NCBI GenBank assembly: GCA_032717465.1
Contig: CM064632.1
Coordinates: forward strand, 30,271,457 to 30,335,456
Direction of reading: 5' to 3'
DNA: 64,000 bases
Source of the DNA: Coenobita brevimanus
Lineage: Eukaryota; Arthropoda; Malacostraca; Decapoda; Coenobitidae
Position numbers and translations under genes: made by a program. The notes beneath the pieces were generated by a model. It was given only the letters and a program-made list of their open reading frames with translations. It ran no database searches and was not told where the DNA came from. Below, piece after piece: positions 1 through 10,300 of the stretch (the first letter of the stretch is position 1; the number at the start of each line of letters is the position of its first letter).

Positions 1-129
1 TGACTGCATAAGTACAGCATGATAAATACAGTATTTTCCTTTGTATTTCAAGACCATGAAAAAAGAGATTAAAAAAAATAATGAAAACACATCACAACAA
101 AATGTTAGAAAAAACGTACATACATACAT

Positions 130-130
<1 letters not shown>

Positions 131-172
<42 letters not shown>
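131..172. repeat. (GA)n microsatellite
   Basis: Nearly perfect GA dinucleotide run, preceded by a short (CATA)n. Confidence 0.95.
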
Positions 173-174
<2 letters not shown>

Positions 175-589
175 CACCAGGCAGGTGAAGATGTCTTTCC
201 AGATTAGACGGTACACCTGTACTGGTCATCAAATGGACTCCTAACCTCACCCACGCACCTCCCACCCCACCATCCACCAATCACAGACATTCCAGTGGTA
301 AGAGAGTGGGATGAGCTTCTCCGCCACCTCTCGCTGTCGCGACTATAGATAAATTTATTCTACCATTAATCTGTTCGTATATGACGGAAAGGAATTAACA
401 CAAATGGTGAGCGATATAATCATGAGAGTTATAAGGGTGAAACTGACATGGGCTTTTTTTTTGGGGGGGGGGGAGAGAACAAATGGAAGGTCGGTTTTGA
501 AACCTGCAGATAAAATGAGAGGAAGAGACGAGAGTACTTGGAAGGTAAATGAATATCATCTGTTTACCAGGACTGAATGGGGAAGGTGG

Positions 590-895
590 TGGCAAAGTCG
601 ATAGGTCTGTTGTTCCAATAGACGCAGGTTTGTATCTTGGTTGAGGCAGAGAGGAGTATATGAGTATGTATTTCGTTAAAAACAGACTTTAATGATTTAC
701 CATTAGACCTGCTGACATGTCACAAAAACACCCAAACTAATACTAATACACCAGTACGAAACATCCTAAAATGGACGGTGGGTGTTAGTGCCGAATTGGT
801 GTTATATGGAGGTGAATGGTTTACAGGAAGACTGCTGGGCTTCAGGGAATGGGCTCTTAACCCTATGTTCTGAGTCGCACAAAAAATCAATAAGT
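590..895 (+). mobile_element. Degenerate SINE copy, family A
   Basis: This aligns with the body of the SINE at 2600-2945: shared blocks include AATACACCAGT, ATGGACGGTGGGTGTTAG and CTGGGC, ending in a weak A-rich tail (CACAAAAAATCAATAA). The tRNA-like head at about 600-650 is degenerate. A further short piece (AATACACCAGTACGACA) lies at 1540-1557. Confidence 0.7.
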
Positions 896-1822
896 TACAG
901 TGTGGAGTGCCCTTCTGCTTGCAGTAGTCCGCTATAAGCTGCTCCTGCTGCTGTTGATGATGGTGGTGGCCCATTTGTCCCTGAGACAGGATTAACCAGT
1001 ATGCCTTTGTATGTGCTATACAGGATCATCTGTAATCTCAGCGTATAGAGCAACAGACCACTTATCATAATCATGAACATATAAACGACACCTATGCTGG
1101 TTTCCTTCATACAGCCGAACACTTCACCTCTTTGGAAGATTCGATCCCTAGCGCGAGAATGCAGGCTAAATCTCCAACTTCCGTTCTAGACCACAGAGGT
1201 ATCGGCCCCACGTCAACTGGGGTGCGTTGGACAGGCCTCTTTTGGAAACTGCGCCACTCAGCTATCAGTCACGGAGAGGTGGAGCCTAAGTGGAAGGCTC
1301 TCGTTACCGTGTGTAGATGGCGCGCCTCTTCCAGTGGGACACAGCCGCGACAGATTAAGACAAGCAAGAGTCACACACATTTCAGATCGATCTGATGAAA
1401 CAGCATTGCCAATATACGTTGTTTTTACAGTTATGTTACTACACATTTGAGTCATCTTATGAATGAAATATATGGTTCAACTGTCATCATACCAGTGTAT
1501 CATAATTATTGCAGAGTGAATAGAATATATAGGTCATAATAATACACCAGTACGACACCTCAAACCTCTCCTTAGTTCTAATGGAAAAAAATATCTTTTT
1601 TTTTTTCTAATTCATTTAACAATATCAGTACAAACTTTGGCTGAAATCTCATCACATCCGGTGTATTATATTTATCCTATTATGCACGTAAGCAAATACA
1701 TATCAAAGAGACAGCGACTAAGAGGTTAGTGACTTCCACACTATCCTCGCCTGCCCCTAGAGCACCCTGTGGCACAACGGACTGGTGACACACAGTTCGG
1801 GTAACATCTGATGTGAGGTAGC

Positions 1823-1875
<53 letters not shown>

Positions 1876-2590
1876 CCAACTGGGATGACTAAATGACAGC
1901 AGTGGGGATATTAAGGCAGATAACCACTATAGGTTTAAGACGTAAGGAAAGTAGATTCTGCGACCTCACTCCCTGAGCCAGGTGGTAGAGGCTTGAGGAA
2001 CTGGCTGTTTAGAGGGGGAAGGGGAGAGTGAGAGAGGTAGGGGATTTGAGAGAGGGAGTGGGGGGAGGGAAAGATGGGAGTGAGTTTCCAGCAACGAGAG
2101 CTGGCAGAAAGGGAAGAGAAGATTATAATTTACGAAGGCAGTAGCAGCCAATAACCACGTCATCGTGTGATTTATTAATTTTGAAAAAAGAAAATGCCAG
2201 TATACAGTTTATGGAAACAATCTGATTTTTGTATCAAATAAAACACTGAAGAAGTGTATGCTCCACCAACTGGCAAGGCAAGACAGGAGCGATTTTAAGA
2301 TGTGTGAGCACCGTCTAGATCAGTCTATGATACGGAATTCTCTACATATCACTTTGTTATCATTGCAGTTAAAGTTTATCTATCAACGATATGAGCTATG
2401 ACAATAATGAAAAACACTCATACCTATGGTTATTATTACTAGAGTCTTCTAATATATAATTCATAGCTGTATGTCAGTTTTAAGAAGTGATTGGCAACCC
2501 ATTCATTCATCCTCCTCCTAGACACAACAAATGTGTGAATAAGTCACAGGTTGCAGGCGTACCAACTGCCTGACCCAAGCCACACTGTTT
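895..2590. other. No gene recognised; contains a (GA)n tract
   Basis: Apparently unique AT-rich DNA plus a (GA)n microsatellite at 1824-1871 and GA-rich sequence at 2010-2110. Open frames here are short and show no domain or codon pattern that I recognise. Confidence 0.5.
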
Positions 2591-2599
2591 GGGGGAGGC

Positions 2600-2945
2600 G
2601 GTGGCTCAATCGGTAGAGAGTTGGCCTGCAGTCCTAACGGACCCGGGTTCAAATCCCGCTGCGGCAGGGAACAGTTTACGGATTTGAATTTCGTAAATAT
2701 CGCACTTTACTGATCTACCAGAAGACCTTCCAACATGTCGTAAAAATACCCCCGCTAATACCAATACACCAGTCCTGAATGAGACAGCCCTATCATGTAT
2801 TCAATATGGACGGTGGGTGTTAGCGCCGAAGTGGTGACATGTAGAGGTGTGCGGTACGTAGGAGGACTACTGGGCCCTGAAAGCAGGCTGTCAAGCCTAT
2901 GCCCAGAGTCGGTCACATAAAAAAATAAAAATAAATAAAAATACT
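2600..2945 (+). mobile_element. tRNA-derived SINE, nearly complete (family A)
   Basis: The head at 2604-2668 has a polymerase III A-box (TGGCTCAATCGG) and a B-box (GGGTTCAAATCCC) and looks like a tRNA. A body of about 240 bp follows, containing ATGGACGGTGGGTGTTAG, then an A-rich AAATAAATAAAA tail at 2918-2943. The body has a second copy at 590-895. This is the standard architecture of tRNA-derived SINEs, which are mobilised in trans by LINEs. Confidence 0.8.
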
Positions 2946-3049
2946 GTATCAGGTTCATATGTTGCCAATAGTATGTGTGTCTGCGTCTCTGTAGGGGCAT
3001 GTGTGTTTCTGTCTATCTGTGACTGATTGTTTATGTGTGTATGTATGTA

Positions 3050-3170
3050 TGATTGTGTGTGTGTGTGTGTGTTGTGTGTGTGTGTGTGAGAATGTGTTAA
3101 GTATGTGTGTGTGTGTGTGTGTGTGTGTGAATGTGTTAAGTGTGTGTGTGTGTGTGTGTGAGGTGTACTT
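3050..3170. repeat. (GT)n microsatellite, interrupted
   Basis: Three GT blocks separated by repeated GAATGTGTTAAG interruptions, so it is a small compound array. Confidence 0.95.
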
Positions 3171-3894
3171 GTGTATGTGTATGTTTGTAAGTGTGTGTTC
3201 GCACATCTGCGCATGTACCTCTCTCTGTGTACCGTCCTGTCCCCCGCCATTTCACTGTTCTACCTCCATGCATGCTGCTTTCTATACTGTGATATTTAGG
3301 TGAGCCCCTTGCAGTGAAGTAGTTAAAGTGACCTATATCAATCCATTTAGACCAGGAGGCATTTAAAGTCTTTTTATTTAATGCATGGAAGAAACCGACG
3401 ACCAGAGGCCCTCCAAATTTTTCCCTCCAAGAAAAAACAAAAGCAAGATAACGGAGGGCACAGGGTAAAAACAAAAACAAGAGAACAGATCGAACAAGGA
3501 TAAAACATGTAAATTAAACGAATATACAGCATAGAGTAACAGCTTCTTGGAAACCTCACTTTAGGGGAGAAAATGCTTGCTAGTGTGTGTACAGTGAAAG
3601 ACAAATGTCGTGTCCCAGTTTTGTCCGAAGAATAAGTGTAACATGTGAAACATTATGAGAGCTCTGCCACAGCTACATATTCATGGTTGGCTAGCCTGAC
3701 TTTCTTTAAGCTTCATATCTGCTGCTGCTATGATATAATAATCGAACTCAGCATAATTCCGAAGCCGTAACATCCATTTGCAAGTACATCTTCTTCCGAG
3801 AGAAGAAATTTGAACTATTTTCGATCAGGGGATGAGTGCTTGGCCGTTACATATTACAGAACGTCAGGCAGACCTAGACTATACCGGGGTATGC

Positions 3895-4140
3895 ACAGAG
3901 AAAACAACATGCGTCCAACTACTGAGGGGATGGGAGAGGACATGATATGCCTTTATTTAGGGGGAAAGAATCCCGAACACCTAATCCAAACATTCGGTGT
4001 AAGCAGAACTGTATAAAGGTGGATTAGGCGCTTTAGGGAAGAAGGCACAACGGACAGCAGTCATCATTCAGGTCGCTCTTGTGTTAACACATTAATACAA
4101 AACCAGGAAATAATCACAGCGATGAAAGGTAGCACCTGTA
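3895..4140 (+). pseudogene. Tc1/mariner-type transposase fragment (N-terminal helix-turn-helix), broken
   Basis: The plus-strand frame reads MICLYLGGKNPEHLIQTFGV, then SRTV-stop-RWIRRFREEGTTDS, then SGRSC. The pattern F-G-V-S-x-x-T-V-(Y)-R-W-I-x-R-F-R-E-x-G followed by a G-R stretch is the paired-type helix-turn-helix of Tc1/mariner transposases, which bind the element's inverted repeats. The conserved Tyr codon is now TAA (near 4014), and nothing recognisable as the DDE/DDD catalytic core follows. It is therefore a short decayed fragment. No terminal inverted repeats were identified. Confidence 0.6.
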
Positions 4141-4729
4141 AGCAGTGCTTATTTCGTAAGAGACTAATTGAGATTAGAATGAAGCAAACGATTAGTCGTG
4201 CATAGACTTCGGTCTCCTGGGCTGTTCGAATTCCAGCCTGTGGGATTCATTTCGTCACTCATAACGAAACCGATTGTCATTATACACTACGTTGTTTGAT
4301 GACAGATAATGAAAATCACAGCTTATAAATACCAAATTAAGCAAAAGTTAAATTAATAAGGAAGTAGAACCAAACTCTGGACATGTGTTTAGCTAATTGA
4401 ATTGAAGTATTTCTAACATGGTATTAAAAAGGATAACATAAGAAACTGTTCCGTATATACATCAAGTAAAATTAGTAGTCGGAAAAAAACAACTACTGTA
4501 TATGTATTTATTTAGCTTAGCTATAAAAAGTATGTTGGCATCCACTGGTTCGTCACCTGGAGCATATGGCAACTCATGCCAGTGCTACCAACCGTCCGTT
4601 TGACGCAAAGCAGAACGCACCAGAATTTTAGCCTTTTAGCAGATGTTTTCCACAGATTTCAAGACACGACTGTTGTCTTTGATTGAACGAGACAAGTTAA
4701 TTGGGCCATTCCGAGATGGCTGAATGTTT

Positions 4730-5280
4730 ATTTGTCCTCCTTTTCACTCCTCTCCTTCCTACAAACACACCAGGACATTCATTCGTGTTTATAACAGATG
4801 ATTTTTAAAGCGTCATGAAATCCCATATGTCTGATGTTAAAAATCTATCAACTTGTTTACCCGTGTTCACTCCTTTCCTTCCTACAGACACGCCTGGGCA
4901 TTCATTTAGTGCGCGTCCACACATGTGTTGGAACAAGTGCCGGGAACATGTAAACAACACAATAACGAACAAGCTGCAATCCTGCTGGGAACGGCAGCCA
5001 CCAGATCTTGTTGGCAGTATAATGATGCAGTCACAGCTGCCTCGTAAGGACGTGTTTACTGCATCACCTCTGCTGCTAGTAAGCTCGAAGCTGCACTGAA
5101 ACATGTTTGCATACATCTGTCCAAATACTGCTCCATACGTGTATTCAAACATGTTGCCAGCTGTGTTGTCGACACATGTTCGAGGACACTTGTGGACGCG
5201 CCCTCAGGTTAACAGCAGACGATTTTAAAGTTGAGTGCTATCCCATATGTCTGGTTTTAAAAATCTGTCAACTTCTTCTT
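4730..5280. repeat. Degenerate local duplications and an inverted repeat
   Basis: TTCACTCCT(C/T)TCCTTCCTAC occurs at about 4744 and 4868. A second block, GATTTTTAAAG with TCCCATATGTCTG and AAAAATCT(A/G)TCAACTT, occurs at about 4800-4855 and 5220-5275. AACATGTTTGCATAC near 5101 has an almost exact inverse, GTATTCAAACATGTT, near 5140. No protein is evident. Confidence 0.65.
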
Positions 5281-5399
5281 GGATTGAATGCACCTAAGTA
5301 TAACACCACATATTTCAGTGGTTTCTTCTACACACGCTTAACATACTCATCGTTTGGACAATTCTAGTAGCTAGAGATTTTCAACTAAGACGATTTTAT

Positions 5400-5550
5400 T
5401 GATTTGAGTTATGGCGTAAAAAATTCTTCTACCTACAGCCAAACATCTCAATCTCGTATGGTGTGGCCATAGACAAATAGCCTCCTTGTCATCCTGCCCC
5501 GTGCCATTTTGCTGCCCCCCCCCCCAATATATAAGCCTCCCTTTCTCATA
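5400..5550 (-). mobile_element. RTE-type LINE 3'-terminal fragment
   Basis: The minus-strand frame contains DDKEAICLWPHHTRLRCLAV, corresponding to the C-terminus seen in the larger RTE-like element at 60930-62915 and the copies at 32740 and 33187. Only the last part of the coding region remains. Confidence 0.6.
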
Positions 5551-5639
5551 CACCTGGCATTGTTCCCGTGTATTTACCGATATCATGCTCTGAAAATTGG
5601 CGCTAATGTTAGAGTGCGTTACCAAACTATTATAATGCG

Positions 5640-5830
5640 AGGTATATGAGAGAGAGGGGCATGAGCTGGGGGGAGGGCAGCGAAACGGCAGGGGGGAGGG
5701 TGACGTGGAGGCGAAGTGTTTGTGACCACCCCACCCCCCCTATAAATGCAGGTATATGAGAGAAAGGGGTACTTGTTTGTGGCCACCCCTTATGGGATTA
5801 AGACATCTGGCTATAGAAAGTTTACTCCTT
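5640..5830 (+). mobile_element. RTE-type LINE 3'-terminal fragment, inverted partner of 5400-5550
   Basis: This contains GGTATATGAGAGAGAGGGGC, GACGTGGAGGCGAAGTGTTT and a GGCCACCCCTTATGGGATTA motif, as in the 33187-33430 copy. The GGTATATGAGAGA to GTTTGTG(A/G)CCACCCC portion is present twice in tandem. Confidence 0.65.
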
Positions 5831-6119
5831 TTAATGGAATCCTAACATAAAGGATTTTAGTTAATACAAAAACCTGCAGGTAGGAAAAAGAGGCATGATG
5901 GCGATGATGATGATGATGATGATACGATGATGATGACAGCGACGACGAAAAACAAATATTTGTCCAAACCGGAGAATACTGTGTTACGGTACTAAACTTC
6001 GTTAACATTACTCAGGTTTATATAACCCTAGTATAGTAGTCTTGTAGCTCACGAAAAAAAACAACAACAACAAAAAAAACAATCTGCCTACACCTTTCGT
6101 AACCGAGGGGTCAGAAATT

Positions 6120-6790
6120 CTGTCTAGCTGTCTCTCTGTCTATCAATCTAATTATTTTCACTCATTCTTTTATGGAGAATTTTTAGGTCTTCCAATGAGA
6201 AAGATGTATCCTGTTAAAAATGATAAATCTACTTTCTATCTACCTGTCTGTCTGTCTAGTATCTATATCTACCTTCACCCAATCTTTTATGGAGATATTT
6301 TCAGCCCCTTCAGTTACAAATCTCAGTTGAAAAAAAATCCATATTGATTTATCTATCGATTAATCTGTCTAGTATCTATCTACATTAAATTGTTTATGAA
6401 GATTTATCCTCTTCAATTAGAAAAAAAAATCTTAAGAAACAATCTATCTACCTGTGTATCTACATCAAATCATTTATGGAGATTTATTTCCTTCATTAAA
6501 ACCACATCTGTTTAACAACTATCTACCTATCTATCAGTCTGTCTGTCTATCTATCTACATCAGATCATTTATGGAGATTTATTACCTTCATTAAAAACAT
6601 ATCTCCTGTTTTACAGCCGTTGATCTATCTGTCTGTCGATCTATCACTCTACATCAAATCATTTACACAGCTTTATCCCCTCCAAATAGGAAGATATCTC
6701 CTGTTTAAAATCTATCTGTCTACCTATCTACCTATTTTCATCCAGTTAACTATGACGACATTATAGCCCCTTCACCTTGCAAGGTTCCCC
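6120..6790. repeat. Degenerate ~100-bp tandem array with TCTA/TCTG stretches
   Basis: About six or seven diverged units of the form: (TCTATCTG)-rich stretch, CTACATCAAATCATTTATGG, AGATTTAT(T/C)CCCTTCA, then AAA plus ATATCTCCTGTTTAA. The clearest units are at 6430-6660. No coding signal. Confidence 0.8.
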
Positions 6791-6955
6791 AGTTACTTGA
6801 GAAAAAAAAAAAAGTAAAACTAAGACAAAAAAGCGTTATTACTCAAAACAGGTTATAATAAAAAAGTGATAATCACTTTCGTTATATTACAATTTGCAGA
6901 GTTCCTGAAGCTATGTAGCCTCTCTCTCTTTCTCAGAGCAGAAAACTTCAAAGCA

Positions 6956-6991
<36 letters not shown>

Positions 6992-7322
6992 CAGAAAAAA
7001 AGTTCAAAGCAGCATCTCTCTTTCTCTCTCTCTTACAAGGTATGAGGCTGAGGATATTAGCCCACCAGGTCAAACATGAGGTTCTTAACCAACCAAAGCA
7101 GAGGTGAGGCAATGCCAAGCCTAAATAATAATTGTAAAAAATATTAGGCCGATAAACTATTTTAAAAGAAGTACATATAGCATGAAAATAAAATAGTTAC
7201 ATGATTTTAATTAAAAAGTTATTAAAAGTCAGTCAAAGATAAGAGCAAGTGTTAGGTAAAGTGAGTTGACTTGGTGCCAGTGGTATTGGACGAGGGTGGA
7301 TGGGATGCAGAATGGGTGTTCA

Positions 7323-10300
7323 TTACCGTGTAACGTGAGGCACCCCTCGCTGTGAGAGATCTTGTTTCCCGTGGCATTCGGTGAGGGTGGATGGTGTGCA
7401 GGGCTGGGAGAGGTGGGTGGGAGGGAGGCTGGTGGTGGCCTGGGGTGGATTGGAAAATGTAATAGTGTACGAATCACCCCGACTCCCCTCCAACTTTTGC
7501 ATTAGTATCTCCCCCACCCTCTGAAGCAGGGTACAGGTCATGTCACTGGGTGGAAGGCCCTCCGCATTAACAGTTAGAATGAACTGTTGGTACCCTGATT
7601 TAGGCGGGAAGGTGGCCCTGCACAGATCATCAGAGTTAGAGGTGGTGGACCCACCCACATTGGGTTCGGTAGAGAGGGGAATGGGATGGGAGGGAATGTT
7701 GGCTCCTGTAGCCTCTCGCTGAGCCCCTGCCCTGACGATGGAGTGATGGTGTTGGGCTCTTTTACGTGTGCGGTGACGCCGGGGTCGGGTTACCGGAGAC
7801 TCATCCCCTGTGGCATCTTGAGTGGAATTGGTCTCGGCCTTGGACCGCCCCTCTTGGGACTCGGGCTCGGCCTCAGGCAATCCCTCGTGGGACTCGGGAG
7901 TGGCCAGCCCCTCGTAGGACTCGGGCTCGGCCTCAGGCAGTCTCTCACTGGACTTGGTTTCTGCCTTAGGCTTCCCCTCGCCGGACTTGGGCTCAGCCTG
8001 GGGCACCCCTTCACGGTACTTGGGCTTCCCCTCAAGGGACTCGGGCTCGGCCTCAGGCAGCCCTTTGGGGGAATCATGCCTGGGGGCCCCTTGTTGAGGC
8101 CCGGCCTCGACAACAGAATTGTGGCGTCGGGCTCGTTTACGGGTGCGGCTACGCCGGGGTCGGGTTACCAGAGACTCCTCCCCTGGAGCATCTTGAGTGT
8201 GATCAGCAACAGACTCGGGCAGCCCCTCGCGAGACTCAGGCTTGACTTTGGGCACCCCTTCGAGGGACTCAGGCTTCCCCTCAAGGATCTTGGGCTCGGC
8301 CTTAGGCAGCCCATCGCGGGACTCGTACTTGGCCCCCAGAGCCACTTTTTGAGACCCGGCCTTGAAAATAGAGTCATGATGCCGGGCTCGTTTACGGGTG
8401 CGGTGACGTCGGGGTCGGGTTACTGGAGACTCCTTCCCTGGACCATCTTGAACGCAACTGGCATCAGCCTCGGCCTCGGGCAACCCCTTGCAGGATTCGG
8501 GCAGCCCGTTGCGGAACTCTGGTTCGGCCTCGGGCAGCCCCTTTCGGAACTTGGGCTCAGCCTCAGGCAGCCCCTCCCTACAATCGGCCATGGGCAGTCC
8601 CTCGGTGGTCTCGACCTCAGGCAGTCTCTTGCTGGGCTCATCCTCGGGCAGCCCCTCTCTGGGCTCGTCCTCGGGCAGCCCCTCGCTGGGCTCGTCCTCG
8701 GGCAGCCCCTCGCTGGGCTCGTCCTCGGGCAGCCCCTCGCTGGGCTCGTCCTCGGGCAGCCCCTCGCTGGGCTCGTCCTCGGGCAGCCCCTCGCTGGGCT
8801 CGTCCTCGGGCAGCCCCTCGCCGGGCTCGTCCTCGGGCAGCCCCTCGCTGGGCTCGTCCTCGGGCAGCCCCTCGCTTGGCCTGTCCTCGGGCAGCCCCTC
8901 GCTGGGCTCGTCCTCGGGCAGCCCCTCGCACTCAGGCTCGTCCTCGGGCAGCCCCTCGCTCGGGGCTCGTCCTCGGGCAGCCCCTCGCTGGGCTCGTCGG
9001 GCAGCCCTCGCGGGACTCGGGCTCGTCCTCGGGCAGCCCCTCGCGGACTCGGGCTGGGGCAGCCTCGTGGGACTCGGGCTGTCGGGCAGCCCCTCGCGGG
9101 ACTCAGGCTCGTCCTCGGGCAGCCCTCGCTGGACTCGGGCCTGTCCTCGGGCAGCCCCTCCCTGGGCTCGGCCACCGGCAGCCCCTCGCTGGGCTCGTCC
9201 TCGGGCAGCCCCTCGCTGGGCTCGTCCTCGGGCAGCCCCTCGCTGGGCTCGTCCTCGGGCAGCCCCTCGCTGGGCTCGTCCTCGGGCAGCCCCTCGCTGG
9301 GCTCGTCCTCGGGCAGCCCCTCGCTGGGCTCGTCCTCGGGCAGCCCCTCGCTGGGCTCGTCCTCGGGCAGCCCTTCTCTGGGCTCGTCCTCGGGCAGCCC
9401 CTCGCTGGGCTCGTCCTCGGGCAGCCCCTCGCTGGGCTCGTCCTCGGGCAGCCCCTCGCTGGGCTCGTCCTCGGGCAGCCCCTCGCTGGGCTCGTCCTCG
9501 GGCAGCCCCTCGCTGGGCTCGTCCTCGGGCAGCCCCTCGCTGGGCCCCTCGCTGGGCTCGTCCTCGGGCAGCCCCTCGCTGGGCTCGTCCTCGGGCAGCC
9601 CCTCGCTGGGCTCGTCCTCGGGCAGCCCCTCGATGGGCTCGTCCTCGGGCAGCCCCTCACGGGACTCGGGCTCGTCCTCGGGCAGCCCCTCACGGGACTC
9701 GGGCTCGTCCTCGGGCAGCCCCTCGCGGGACTCGGGCTCGTCCTCGGGCAGCCCCTCGCGGGACTGGGGCTCGTCCTCGGGCAGCCCCTCGCAGGACTCG
9801 GGCTCGTCCTCGGGCAGCCCCTCGCAGGACTCGGGCTCGTCCTCGGGCAGCCCCTCGCAGGACTCGGGCTCGTCCTCGGGCAGCCCCTCGCTGGGCTCGT
9901 CCTCGGTCAGCCCCTCGCAGGGCTCGGACTCGGTCAGCCCCTCGCTGGGCCCGTCCTCGGTCAGCCCCTCGCTGGGCCCTTCCTCGGGCAGCCCCTCGCA
10001 GGGCCCGTCCTCGGGCAGCCCCTCGCAGGGCCCGTCCTCGGGCAGCCCCTCGCAGGGCCCGTCCTCGGGCAGCCCCTCACAGGGCCCGTCCTCGGGCAGC
10101 CCCTCGCAGGGCCCGTCCTTGGGCAGCCCCTCGCTGGGTTCGGACTCGGGCAGCCCCTCATTTGGTTCGGACTCGGGCAGCCCCTCGCTTGGTTTGGACT
10201 CGGGCAGCCCCTCGCTGGGCTCGGACTCGGGCAGCCCCTCACTGGGCTCGGACTCGGGCAGCTCCTCACTGGGCTCATCCTCGGGCAGCCCCTTGTGGGA

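Noticed and set aside
2604..2672. Functional tRNA gene
   Set aside because: A- and B-boxes are present, but the head is followed by a dispersed body and an A-rich tail with a second copy at 590-895, so it is a SINE.
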